The notes below the pieces were generated by a model that did not search any database, was not told where the DNA came from, and saw only the letters and a list, made by a program, of their open reading frames with translations. Below are positions 32,701-43,084 of a DNA stretch of 64,000 nucleotides, one piece after another (within the stretch, counting starts at the first letter, position 1; every line of letters begins with the position of its first letter). The position numbers and the translations under genes are program-made. The stretch lies in the NCBI RefSeq assembly GCF_040869045.1, contig NC_090321.1:128889689-128953688 (forward strand), given 5' to 3'. Source of the DNA: Eurosta solidaginis (lineage: Eukaryota > Arthropoda > Insecta > Diptera > Tephritidae).

Positions 32701-33025
32701 CGCGGAAGAGGAACGCATACTCCCCAGGGAAACGCGTGTCACTCTTGCTCAACTTCGTTCTGGATACTGTAACAGGTTAAACTCTTACTTATCCAGAATC
32801 AACACCGACATACAAAATGTATGCCCCGCTTGCAATGTGTCCCCACATGACACCAACCATCTCTTTAATTGTAATGTGGAACCAACGCCTCTAACACCCC
32901 TTTCCTTATGGTCCACCCCTGTTGAAACGGCAAGTTTCCTTAGACTCCCGTTAGAGTATATTGATGCAATTTGTGATCAGCCGCGGCTATTAGGTGGGGC
33001 GAAGCATTGCTCCAACAACAACAAC
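29719..33025 (+). mobile_element. LINE-D: non-LTR retrotransposon inserted in a tRNA-like repeat
   Basis: A 3.3-kb LINE bounded by AGGACGGACAAGGC (29705-29718) and AGGACGGGCAAGGC (33026-33039), a 14-bp target-site duplication with one mismatch. It ends in a CAA-type tail (CCAACAACAACAAC). Uninterrupted versions of the target occur at 33745-33790 and 34180-34220, which confirms the boundaries. It has one recognisable ORF; an ORF1 is not clear, so it may be 5'-truncated. The clade was not settled. Confidence 0.88.
30055..33025 (+). pseudogene. LINE-D ORF2: endonuclease, reverse transcriptase and C-terminal CCHC-like end
   Basis: The frame opens near MHFRILQLNCNGLTGKITEI (30052) with an APE-type endonuclease (IAAIQETKLTARSAL; GNGGGLAFIIH). 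Frame changes follow at about 30420 and 30920. The reverse transcriptase shows KPSKAVGPDGIATPML, PEKWKITKVVPLLKPGK (31430-31500) and, after more breaks, YADD at 31872-31883 in VSYADDCTITATG. Distal blocks HPKILGVTFDQDLHF and NTALRIAMGCL continue to 32669. A last frame has LRSGYCNRLNSYLSRI and CPACNVSPHDTNHLFNC, a zinc-type motif found at the C-terminus of several insect LINEs. At least five frame lesions make it inactive. Confidence 0.85.
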
Positions 33026-33229
33026 AGGACGGGCAAGGCGACAGCTGTTTCGATTATACCCTGTAAATCTCTTCAAATCCTTTTCTCCCGGGAGTGGGAT
33101 TTTAGCCCGCACTCCTACGATAGTTGAAAGTGTTAGAAACGCATTCAGCCACGTCATGCCTTAGTTGTTGTAAAGTTTTTCACAATTGCCTTCTCTGCAT
33201 ATTTAATCTTTTACACACTGCACACTTAA
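33026..33229 (-). repeat. tRNA-like repeat, copy 1, proximal half
   Basis: Continues copy 1 after LINE-D. In the minus sense it reads from AAAAACTTTACAACAACTAAG through the A-box-like TGGCTGAATGCG and a decayed B box (GGGCTAAAATCCC, from GGGTTCAAATCCC) to ACAGCTGTCGCCTTG. It stands head-to-head with copy 2. Confidence 0.75.
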
Positions 33230-33363
33230 ACACATAATTACATACTAAGTATACAGTGTGTAAAAGATTAAATATTAACACATAATTACCTACTAAGTAT
33301 ACAGTGTGTAAAAGATTAAATATTAACACATAATTACCTACTAAGTATGCAGTGTGTAAAAGG
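33230..33363 (+). repeat. 48-bp tandem repeat between two head-to-head tRNA-like units
   Basis: About 2.7 units of 48 bp containing ACAGTGTGTAAAAGATTAAAT and TTACCTACTAAGTAT, starting at 33253, 33301 and 33349. It fills the junction between copies 1 and 2; a single form of the unit (CATACGTGTGTAAAGATTCA) lies upstream of copy 3. Confidence 0.8.
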
Positions 33364-33905
33364 GTAAATATGCAGAGAAGGCAATTGGGAAAAACTTTAC
33401 AACAACTAAGGCATGACGTGGCTGAATGTGTTTGTATCACTTTCAACCAGGCATGCTTAACGAACGAAACGATATCATTTCGTTACGATAATCAACGTTA
33501 ATAAACGAAACGAAGTCATTTCGTTTCGTTTATTAACGTTAAGAACGTCAAATTAACGTTAATTTGACGATCTTAACGTTAATATACGAAACGAAGTGAC
33601 TTCGTTTCGTTTATTAGCGTTGATTATCGTAACGAAATGATATCGTTTCGTTCGTTAAGCATGCCTGCTTTCAACTATCGAAGGAGTGCGGGTTCAAATC
33701 CCACTCCCGGGAGAAAAGGTTTGAAGAGATTTACAAGGTATAATCCAAAGAGCTGTCGCCTTGTCCGTCCTGATGTCACGTTGTTTAAATTTTTCCCAAA
33801 TTATTAAATAAATTATAAAATTAAAAACTGCTTCAAGAAATAGGTTCCTTACATTTAAAGCAATACGGGCAATCCCCTATTACCTCATACAAATAGACAA
33901 AATTG
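33364..33905 (+). repeat. tRNA-like repeat, copy 2, split by a MITE
   Basis: Contains the A-box-like TGGCTGAATGTG at 33419-33430 and a B box GGTTCAAATCC at 33691-33701, normally 40 bases apart but here separated by the palindromic MITE at 33448-33667. The rest of the unit follows: GGTATAATCCAAAGAGCTG, CCTTGTCCGTCCTGATG and TTTAAAGCAATACGGGC. It preserves the empty form of the LINE-D target. Confidence 0.8.
33448..33667. mobile_element. Palindromic hAT-type MITE, 220 bp
   Basis: A near-perfect palindrome that starts CAGGCATGCTTAACGAACG and ends in its complement. It is flanked by the identical 8-bp sequence CTTTCAAC at 33440-33447 and 33668-33675, and removing one copy restores the tRNA-like repeat. 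Eight-base duplications and a CAG..CTG end are the marks of hAT transposons. Repeated inner motifs (CGTTTCGTTTATTA, AACGTTAA) give several smaller palindromes. It has no coding capacity and depends on a transposase elsewhere. Confidence 0.88.
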
Positions 33906-34355
33906 GTTAATTCGTTGTAGTTCTATAACTAGAACAAAAAACAGCAACAATACCAAGTTTCTTTGAAAAACCGCCTTACCACCAAGCATAACTTTAACAC
34001 ATAATTGCATACGTGTGTAAAGATTCAATATGCAGTGAAGGCAATTGGGAAAAACTTTACAACAACTAAGGCATGACGTGGCTGAATGCGTTTGTAACAC
34101 TTTCAACTATCGTAAGAGTGCGGGTTCAAATCCCACTTCCGGAAGAAATGCTTTGAAGAGAATTAAAAGGTATAATCGAAACAGCTGTCGCCTTGTCCGT
34201 CCTGATGTCACGTTGTTTAAATTTTTCCCAAATTATTAAATAAATTATAAAATTAAGAATTGCTTCAAATAAATGTTTTCATACATTTAAAGCAATATGG
34301 GCAATCCCCGATTAACTCATACAAATAGACAAAAGTGGTTAATTCGTTGTAGTTC
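33906..34355 (+). repeat. tRNA-like repeat, copy 3 (complete unit)
   Basis: An uninterrupted unit of about 445 bp. It opens GTTCTATAACTAGAAC and is followed at 34354 by the start of another (GTTCTATAAATAGAAC), showing tandem arrangement. The A-box-like TGGCTGAATGCG is at 34079-34090, the B box GGTTCAAATCC at 34123-34133. These are the internal promoter elements of RNA polymerase III in tRNA genes. The unit goes on with CAGCTGTCGCCTTGTCCGTCC and an AT-rich 3' half. A tRNA-derived SINE-like origin is inferred; no poly-A tail or target duplicate has been found. Confidence 0.65.
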
Positions 34356-34572
34356 TATAAATAGAACAAAAAACAGAAACAATACCAAGTTTCTTTGAAA
34401 AACCGAATATTTCCCTATAAAATAAATATGTCACTTTGTGGGGCAATGTCAATTTATATGCGTTTTTTCGCTTTGAAATATTAAAATGGACGTTACACCA
34501 CAAAGTTAGCTGTAAATTTCTTTATAGGGAGTTAATGCTCATTATTTTAAGTGACATCAAAAAAATCATAGT
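34356..34572. other. Start of a further tRNA-like unit and unassigned sequence
   Basis: The next tRNA-like unit begins but breaks off near 34405. The following segment (TATGTCACTTTGTGGGGCAA, 34425-34450) resembles 39175-39200 and belongs to a dispersed repeat of unknown family. No gene. Confidence 0.5.
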
Positions 34573-34584
34573 TGGTTTGTATTA
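34573..34584 (+). repeat. Target-site duplication of LINE-E, left copy
   Basis: TGGTTTGTATTA, 12 bp; identical to 39051-39062 on the far side of the element. Confidence 0.88.
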
Positions 34585-35004
34585 GGTTAGGTTAGGTTAG
34601 GGTGGCTGCCCGAGGGCACACTTAGGCCAGTAGTACTAGGCCCGTTGTGATACCACGAAAAACACCGTTACCTTTCCTCTTCGAACCATTTTGAGGACCT
34701 GATGAAAGCTACCAGGTCTTTGACGTCATGCTCCACAACCTGACTCATAGTATCAAGAAATGGAGCTCCCAGAAAACGCTGCCGTGCTCCGCGTAGCACT
34801 GGGCAGTTTCAAATGAGGTGAACCACCGCTTCCTCCTCCTCATCTTTTTTAAAACTCCTACAGCAACGACGATAAGGCGCTCCTAGCCTTTCTGCTTGCC
34901 TACCTATGAGGCAATGACCCGTTAGTGCCCCCAAAAGTGTGGAAATTGTATCCCTTCTTAGGTTGTACACGTGACGGGACCTTTTAGGATCCCATTTAGG
35001 CTTT

Positions 35005-37987
35005 TTAGGTTTCTTTCGATGTTCGGCATCCCGGTGTTTGTAGCCATCTTTCGTCGGCTGGACGGTAGATGTGCTCTTTTAGCATTAGCTTGCATGTGGA
35101 CAGGGGCATACCTAAGCGTTCTTGTCCAGGAAGAACCTTCTTGGTTGTACCCTGCCTAGCGAGTTCATCTGCAATGCAGTTTCCCTCGATATCCCTATGT
35201 CCAGGGACCCATGTGAGGTGTACACGGTTCTGTTGAGCCATCTCTTTAAGAGATCGGCGACAGTTTAGTGCTAGTTCAGAATTGAACGAGTGGGAGCCCA
35301 GAGATTTTATGGCAGCTTGGCTGTCGCTGAAGATAAAAATTTCTTTGCCGACAATGTATGTCCCTATCCTAGCTGCGGCTTCCATTAGGGAGAAAACTGT
35401 ATTTGTTTAGTATACTTGAGTGTCCTGTGGTCCTGTCGTTCCAGCACGACAACTCCCTTAGACGCAGGGCTGACTTTGCCGTTGCTCGATGACCAGCCAG
35501 ATCCAATGGAAAGATGTCAAGAATGACCTGAAGAGCTTCGCTAGGCGTTCTTCTTAGAGCCCCGCTTATGCTTATCATGCTGGATCTGTGGACTTTACCC
35601 AACAAGTTTAGGTTTGACGCCTTGCTCAAGGCTGGCCACCATACAACTACCCCATACAGCAATATGGGTCTGATAATCGCGGTATAAATCCATCTGCATA
35701 TGTTGGGGGTGAGTCCCCATTTTTTTCCAATGGCTCTTTTACACGTATATAATGCAATGTACGCTTTCTTTTGTCGCTGGATAACGTTGTCCTTCCAGTT
35801 CAGCTTTTTGTCTAAAACTAGGTACGCCTAGAAATTTGGCTTTATCTGCCAGGCTTAGGCGCACCCCATTTAGTTTTGGTAGGTTCAACGATGGTATTTT
35901 GTATCGTTTGGTATATAAGACAAGCTCTACTTTATCGGAGTTGACGCTGAGTCCACATCGGGAAGCCCACAAGGAAACCTCTCGCAATGCTATCTGCATC
36001 AAGTCGCACAAAGTTTGAGGGAACTTGCCTCTGTAGATAATCGCTAGGTCATCAGCATATGCCACGACCTTCCCGCTCCCCCAACTAGTATCTCTTAATA
36101 GCGAGTTTACCGTTAGGTTCCATAGTAAAGGGGAAAGGACACTACCCTGGGGCGTGCCCCTTGCGACAAATCGTGTTATCTCAACCTTCCCCAGTGAGGA
36201 AAGCACTTTCCTTCCCCTGATCAGTTTATCAATTAGTCCCACTAGGGGTCTATTTACGTCCAGATCAGTTAAAGCATTGTTAGCGGCGTCTGGACTTATA
36301 TTGTTGAATGCTCCTTCAATTTCTAGGAAGGCCACAAGACAATAATCCTTTTCGAACAAGGATGTTTCTATAGTAGAGACTAGGCTGTGTAGCGCAGTCT
36401 CCGCAGATTTACCTTTGGTGTACGCGTGTTGATAGTCCGAAATGAGATTCCTATCAATGCTTGTAGTGAGAAAATCGCTAACTATTCTCTCTAGGGTCTT
36501 GAGTACGAAGGATGAGAGACTGATAGGTCTATAGTCCTTCGGCTCGTAGTGAGAGGCTTTGCCTGCCTTAGGAATGAATATGACCGTGGCGCTCCTCCAT
36601 GCACACGGAATATAGTTCATAGCCAAACAAGCGGTATATATTTGCCGCAGCCAGTTGGCTGATAACTCCATAGAGTAGATAAGTTGAGCGGGTACAATCA
36701 CGTCTGGTCCAGCAGCCTTAAAAGGTTTAAAACTATTGACTGCCCACCTCACTCTCTCCTCAGTGATGGGTATATTCACAGCTTGGTTTGCTGCAGGTAC
36801 TTCCGGTGCGTTGGTCATATTTCCAAGAGCAGCTCTAGAGTTTCCCCTTCTGTGCTGGTCCAGGTAACATTCAGTCTCCGCAGAAAGCTAATAGCTGTTT
36901 GCGTCTTAGAAAGCACGCACCGTAGCCTGGATGTGTCCACGACACTTTCGACTCCAGTGCAGAAATTTCTCCATGAAGTTCTCTTCGCTTGTCTCAGGAC
37001 TTTTTTGTAAGTCCTTAGTTTGTCCTTGTATTCTAGCCATTGTGACCTGTTTGTTATCAAAGAATTTGGCTTTGTTAAACTGTTATCTACAGGATTTACG
37101 AAGTAGGTCCAGATCATGGGACCACCAGTGAGGTTTACGCTTACCGCGCGGTTTTGGCAATGGACAGGCCTGTTCTAAGGCTTTTGAGAATGCCGATGTG
37201 AAGGTTTCTACCAGACCCTCTAGCTCCATCGTTGATGAGGGGCTTTGTGGGGGCAGTTCTGGTAGTGCTAACAGCTCATTATGTAGTTCCCAGTTTGTAT
37301 TACGTGGGTTACGTCTCGCAATGGGCTGATCGACGAAGAACTCTAACATTACTTCAATATACCGGTGGTCTGAAAAGGAATGTTCCTCAAGAACACGCCA
37401 TTTTTTAACCCACCCATAAGCGCTTTCGCTACAAATAGTGAGGTCAATAACCTTTCTACGGTTTTTAGTAATAAAAGTTGGTTCATTACCTACATTGCAA
37501 ACTACAAGGTTAGTTGTTAAAAGGTACTCAAAAAGTGACTCACCACGAGTGTTTATGTTGGAACTGCCCCGTGGTGGGCGTTTGCGTCTGTCCCGATTAG
37601 CAGATGGCCTTTGCTTGAGTCGGCCACCAGATCCTTTACCGTCTTTTGCGGAGGAGGTTCCTCTGCGTCGTACGGCATATAAAAGGAGGCTAGCGTTAAA
37701 TGGGTGCCTCCGCTTGCCAAGCTGGCCGCTGTAACGTCACCATTGCTATAATTAGGTAAGAGAAAGATATATAGCTCAGACTTTACTAAAATGCATGTTC
37801 TCACTTTACCTTCATCTGCAGCTCGGATGAGATTAAACCCAATGGCCCCCAATCCGCAAATCCTTGAGTTGTTCACCCAGGGTTCTTGGATAAGGACCAC
37901 TTCGACGTCGCCTTTAGAAAGGCGACTGATGAGAGCAGCCGAGGCTGCCTTACTTTTGTGCAGGTTTATCTGGAGCAACCTCAGCAT
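35005..37987 (-). pseudogene. LINE-E ORF2: endonuclease, reverse transcriptase, RNase H
   Basis: The endonuclease opens with MLRLLQINLHKSKAASAAL and has VVLIQEPWV and LLIGTDANAHHGAV (37987-37553), the R1/LOA style. A linker with CPLPKPRGKRKPHWW is near 37150. The reverse transcriptase (36818-35739) shows FKPFKAAGPDVIVPAQL, YRPISLSSFVLKTLERIV, GTPQGSVLSPLLWN and YADD at 36048-36059. After more breaks, YGVVVWWPALSK and an RNase H domain follow (IFSDSQAAIKSL; LTWVPGHRDIEGNCIADELA), with the aspartate and histidine expected for catalysis. Frame lesions near 37553, 37100, 36815, 35740 and 35370 make it non-functional. Confidence 0.88.
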
Positions 37988-39020
37988 GAACTTGCTCAGA
38001 CTCCCCTGCCTCCATCACCGTGATGTTGGGATCCTCTCCGTCGCTATCCAGCAGAGCATCCTCCATCGACAAATTGCCCAGAGCCCCTGCGCAATTTGAC
38101 GTGGCGGAAACCAGGCTTTCGGCGTCGGAGATTTCCGCTTCCACTTCGGGTGCCTCAATGTCCGTGTCCAATGAGGCACTCGAAAGGTATGCGCGCTGTG
38201 CGTCCCCACGGTATACGTGAATTACGACCTGGCCGAGGCCGTAAAACACTCTTCCTTTGCTCCGTCTAAGGGGCTCGAGAGCTTCCTTATTCAGGGCTAA
38301 CACGACCTGTCTCCTAGGTCCTACGGCGTCCTCGACTTGGATGACACTCCAGTCCTGCGTTGGGAGAGCCGGGTTCATCAGTTGCAGCATCCTGAGAATT
38401 TTCTCAGGTTCTGCTGGAACCGCTGGAACCCATGCCCTGGCCCTTGGCCGAGCCGGAATGTCCTTCTATTCGACGACCTCGATAATCGCCCCGGGATAGA
38501 CTTGTCCCAGCTTTGCGGCTGCTGCCTTGTACAGCGCAACAGACCTTGCGTCCTCGCAAGCGAGTACCTTGATTTGGCCCTGGTACCATCCTGCATCAGA
38601 ACCCCGCGGCGGACTACCCGGAGACTCCATCAGCACGTCGAGAACGGCGTTACCGATTTCATTCGACCACTGGTCTTTAGGGATTGCACCACGGTCATTC
38701 CCTCGGTCCAGGATTCCTATAAGGATCCGGCCCTTGGCTACCTCGGCAAAGCTGGGTTTGGCTACCGCGGGGTGATTCTGGTGCCTTTTCGGCGGAGGTT
38801 TGATATCCTCATCGGACCTTTGACGCTTATATGGGGTTGCGCTTGTTGGTAGAGAACCCCGAAAATTCGGCAGTAGAGCTCGCGCCCTTTCCACCGAATT
38901 CCTGGCGTTCTCTGACAGCGTTTCCAGCGGAACACCCTCATACCTTGACAGGACTTTTGCAGCCCTTCTTTTGTTCCTGTGGAACGACCCCTTGTGTGAC
39001 TCTTCTTGAGAAGGGGTCCG
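37950..39020 (-). pseudogene. LINE-E ORF1 (nucleic-acid-binding protein), frameshifted
   Basis: The clear part begins MERARALLPNFRGSLPTSAT at 38894 and includes the basic stretch KRQRSDEDIKPPPKRHQ and AKPSFAEVAKGRILIGILD, then KVLACEDARSVALYKAAAAK. In another frame (38390-37950) it continues with LPTQDWSVIQVE, VLALNKEALEPLRRSKGRV and an acidic tail. The layout resembles ORF1 proteins of LOA-type insect LINEs (DUF4780-like), by recollection. It overlaps the start of ORF2 by about 37 bp. A break near 38430-38400 separates the two parts. Confidence 0.65.
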
Positions 39021-39050
39021 ACCCGTAGTTGCCCTCGCGGTCGTACCCCC

Positions 39051-39062
39051 TGGTTTGTATTA
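39051..39062 (+). repeat. Target-site duplication of LINE-E, right copy
   Basis: TGGTTTGTATTA, identical to 34573-34584. Confidence 0.88.
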
Positions 39063-39404
39063 AAAAATTAAAAAAAAATTAAATAAAAATTTCAACAAAA
39101 ATTTATTTATGTAATACCAGCTGTTTCGGCTTTTTTGTGTTGCTCACAATAGAGTCCATGTTCCCCTTATAAAAATATGCAGGCGACTTTGTGGGGCAAC
39201 GTCAGTTTTTATTGCTTTTTGGACTTTCTAACTGAAGCTTTTGGGTTCCATAGGCTACCGTTTCGGTCAGTCTTTTGCACAGGTGATGTACCCTACCATG
39301 GCAACATTTTCACCAACTTTGGTGGATTTTGGAGACATCAAGTTTTTCGAGTGAGAACTACCCTATCTGCTAAACTGCGGTTACGGTTTAGAAACACACA
39401 TTGA
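39063..39404. other. Unassigned sequence with a dispersed repeat
   Basis: AT-rich at first, then the repeat shared in inverse orientation with 29300-29520 (CTTTTGCACAGGTGATG, ATGGCAACATTTTCACC). It ends where the Penelope-like element is cut. No gene. Confidence 0.5.
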
Positions 39405-41284
39405 TCACATTTTTCACCCACTTTGCTATTACATTTTATTTGATATACTATGTTGTTCTGTTGCTCTTTTTCCACCGGATCCTTTGTTTTTGTAAAAATA
39501 TTTCTTAGAGTGAAGTTTGGCTTGTGTGCATAGTTCACATTTTTAATTTTCATTATTTTATGCAGATTCTGGTTGTCCGTTAAACCCGGGATAAATGTTA
39601 CTCCGATGTATTTTTGGTGAATTTTGTCGGATTTTTGTGTTTCCTTTTTATCTTCGCGAATTTTATTTGTTACATTTTCTATTAATTTATCAATAAGCTT
39701 GTGTGGATAGCTGTTGTTGTACAAAATGTTTTTAATCTTTTGTTTGTTTTCTGGCATAAACTCGTGGTCAGTGAGTAATATTGATTTTCTAATTAGGTTC
39801 TTCGCTGCGTTTAACTTTTGCTTCCACGGACGGTTGGAATGGTAATTAATTATTCTCCCCGATGCAATGGTGTTCGTGTACCATTTCGTTGTACATTTTC
39901 TATTTTTGTGGATTACTTTTAGGTCTAGGAAGGCTATTTTATTTTCTTGTTCTATTTCCATTGTAAATTTTATTTTATTATGTTGTGCGTTCAATATTTT
40001 CAAGATGTCTTCCGCGTCCTTTTTCTTTATAATTGCGAATATATCATCTACATACTTTTTTATGTATCTGATATATATGTCATGGGTTTTAAGTTCAGCT
40101 ATGCCGTCGTCAAGTATTTTGTCAAGAACTATGTCAGCTATGATTGGCGATAGGGGATTGCCCATGGGCATGCCGTATATTTGCTGATAAAAAGTCGAGT
40201 TGTACATAAAATAATTATTTTCTCTTAGACAAAACTCGAGTATAGTCTGGAAACGTTTTTTAAATTTTTGTGTGTTTTTCCAACTCTGGCCACTTTTTCA
40301 TTATTGTTTGTATTGCTAAATGTATTGGGATGTTTGTAAATAATGAAACTACATCAAAAGATATTAGAATTTCGTCATCTTCTATATGGATATTTTTAAG
40401 ATTTTCTTTTAATTGAAATGAATTCTTTATATTATATTCTTCAGATATTGTACTCTTCAGTACAACTCCAATATGCTTAGATTAGTTGTAGCATGGTACT
40501 TTTTTCGACGATACAATTGGCCTTAAGGGCATGTTTTTCTTATGTATTTTTGGAAGACCGTATATTCTAGGAGCGATGGCTGCAACACTAGATAATTGAA
40601 ATTTCTGTTTTAGCTCGATTTCGTTTTGCTTAAACATTTCATTTATAATTATGTTGTTCTTTCTCATAAGCTGTTGTGTGGGATCTTTCTGTATCTTTTT
40701 GTATACTTTACGGTCATCTAACAATTTGTTCATTTTTTCATCATAGATATTTTTGTACATCAAGACTTTCTTTTTTCCTTTGTAAGCCTGAGTTAAAACT
40801 ATCTCATCTTTGTATTTAGATATGAACTCTTTTGTGTTCTCAAAAGTTTTTAGCAAAAGCTTATCCTTTGCTTTATTGTTGCGTCTACTCTGGTAATTAA
40901 TTATCTTCATTGCGATGTGGCTTCTTACACTGTCCTTAGTTCTGTCATCTTCGATTTCTTGTACCCCTTGTTCGAGTTCCGCGATAACTTGCAATGGTGA
41001 GAAATTTTTGTTTGAAACCGGTAGTGAGAATTTGGAGCCTAGCGAAAGCAACCAACGATATTCTTGCGGTATTTCAATTTTCGTAGTGTTTATGAACCAG
41101 TCTTCATTGAATCGGATCCCAAAATTTGAATGTTGCTAGATATTTGCCTTTGAAGCTTTTTTTGATGAGTTGTTTCCATGTTAGTGCCGATGTGTTTTAT
41201 AAATTGATCTCGTGTCTCTACGATATTACTGTAATCTTCTTCTACGTCTACTAGTGTGTCTTTGAGTTGAAATGATGATTCTGA
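39405..41284 (-). pseudogene. PLE-1: Penelope-like element, N-terminal region and reverse transcriptase
   Basis: Minus-strand reading starts near 41284 with KDTLVDVEEDYSNIVETRDQ, passes FKLPVSNKNFSPLQVIAELE-like sequence and FENTKEFISKYKDEIVL, then the reverse transcriptase: IAPRIYGLPKIHKKNMPLRP, YGMPMGNPLSPIIADIVL and YVDDIFAI (40207-39338). The order and motifs (LPKIHK, MGxPLSP, YVDD) are diagnostic of Penelope-like elements. The protein is cut at GEKCDQ near 39405, just before the GIY-YIG endonuclease, and continues into foreign sequence. A frame gap lies at 40480-40210. Compared with PLE-2 it keeps more of the N-terminus and lacks the endonuclease. Confidence 0.88.
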
Positions 41285-42939
41285 ATAGAAAACTAGTAAA
41301 ATTTTGGACAATGGGCGTGGCACCGCCCACTTTTAAAAGAAGGTAATTTAAAAGTTTTGCAAGCTGTAATTTGGCAGTCGTTGAAGATATCATGATGGAA
41401 TTTGGCAGGAACGTTAATCCTATTACTATATGTATGCTTACAAAATCGGAGGCCGAAAATTTTTTTTTAAGTAAAATTTTAACAAAAAATTTAATATCTT
41501 TACAGTATATAAGTAAATTATGTCAACATTCAACTCCAGTAATGATATGGTGCAACAAATTGCAAAAATAAAAGCAAATTTCAAAATGGGCGTGGCTCCG
41601 CCCTTTTTCATTTAATTTGTCTAGGAAACTTTTAATGCCATAAGTCGAACAAAAATTTACCAATCCTTGTGAAATTTGGTAGGGGCTTAGATTCTGGGAC
41701 AATAACTTATTTCTGTGAAAAAGGGCGAAATCGGTCGAAGCCACGCCAAGTTTTTATACACAGTCGACCGTCTGTCCTTCCGCTCGGCCGTTAACACGAT
41801 AACTTGAGCAAAGATCGATTTATCTTTACTAAACTCAGTTCACGTACTCACTTTGTATTGGTATAAAAAATGGCCGAAATCCGACTATGACCACGCCCAC
41901 TTTTTCGATATCGAAAATTACCAAAAACGAAAAAAATGCCATAATTCTATATCAAATACGAAATAAGGGATGAAACATGGTATTTGGATTGGTTTATTGA
42001 CGCAAAATATAAGTTTAGAAAAAAACTTTGTAAAATGGGTGTGACACTTACCATATTAAGTAGAATGAAATGAAAAAGTTCTGCAGCGCGAAATAAAAAA
42101 CCCTTGAAATCTTGGCAGGAATACTGTTCGTGGTATTATATATATAAATAAATTAGCGGTATCCAACAGATGATGTTCTGGGTTACCCTGGTCCACATTT
42201 TGGTCGATATCTGGAAAACGCCTTCACATATACAACTACCATCACTCCCTTTTAAAAGCCTCATTATTACCTTTAGTTTGATACCCATATCGTACAAACA
42301 CATTCTAGAGTCACCCCTGGTCCACCTTAATGGCGAAATCTCGAAAAGGCGTCCACCTATAGAACTAAACCGCACGCCCTTTTGAAATACTCATTAACAC
42401 CTTTCGTTTGATACCCATATTGTACAAACGCATTCTGGAGTCACCTCTGGTCCACCTTTATGGCGATATCACGAAAAGGCGTCCACCTATAGAACTAAGG
42501 CCCACTCCCTTTTAAAATGTTCATCAACCCCTTTCATTTGATACCCATATCGTACAAACAAATTCTAGGTTCACCCTTGGTCCACCTTTATGGCGATATC
42601 TCCAATCGGCGTCCACCTATGGAACTAAGGATCACTCCCTTTTAAAATACTCATTAACACCTTTCATTTGATACCCATATCGTACAATCAAATTCTAGAG
42701 TCAACCCTGATCCCCTTTATGGCGATATCCCTAAATGGCGTCCACCTGTGGAACTATGGCCCACTCCCTCATAAAATACTCTTTAATACCTTTCATTTGA
42801 TACACATGTCATACAAACACATTCCAGGATTACCCCCGGTTCATTTTCCTACATGGTTATTTTCCCTTATGTTGTCACCATAGATCTCAACTGAGTATGA
42901 AATGTTCGGTTACACCCAAACTTAACCTTCCTTACTTGT
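41285..42939 (-). mobile_element. Half of an FB-family element between two Penelope-like copies
   Basis: Starts within the unique part (GAAAACTAGTAAAATTTTGG), runs through GGGCGTGGC blocks and about five satellite units, and ends with the family head CTTAACCTTCCTTACTTGT at 42939. It corresponds to the right half of the 6.5-kb element (50930-53795), shortened by having fewer satellite units. The tail, (GTCC)n and the opposite arm are missing. It separates PLE-1 and PLE-2, which point away from each other. Confidence 0.8.
42195..42850 (-). repeat. 130-bp satellite array (Sat-A), about 5 units
   Basis: Inverse orientation to 3285-3995. Units carry TTTGATACCCATATCGTACA, CATTCTAGAGTCACCCCTGG and GTCCACCTATAGAACTAAG. 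Divergence grows towards the head end (42770-42850). Confidence 0.93.
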
Positions 42940-43084
42940 TATGGTTACATTTGTTTCTTTTATTTCCAATTTAAAAATTTTTTGTAGGAAACATTCCTCT
43001 ATTTTATCAAATTGGCGACGTGTAGTATCAAGTTGGAAACAATGTAGTAATGCCTTTGTCTTACCGCGTAGGTGTGGTGGTGTA

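Larger units (their letters stand above)
34585..39050 (-). mobile_element. LINE-E: full-length LOA/I-like LINE with RNase H
   Basis: A 4.47-kb minus-strand LINE bounded by an exact 12-bp target duplication. The 3' end (left) is a CCTAA-type tail, seen on the plus strand as about four TTAGG units at 34582-34603. ORF1 (about 39000-37950) and ORF2 (37987-35005) are both recognisable but frameshifted. ORF2 carries endonuclease, reverse transcriptase and RNase H, the layout of the LOA and I groups. It is more GC-rich than the AT-rich flanks. Confidence 0.88.

Noticed and set aside
34581..34603. Interstitial telomere repeat (TTAGG)n
   Set aside because: It lies exactly at the 3' end of LINE-E inside its target-site duplication and is only about four units long.
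38020..38852. Plus-strand frames over 38020-38852
   Set aside because: Antisense shadows of the GC-rich LINE-E ORF1.
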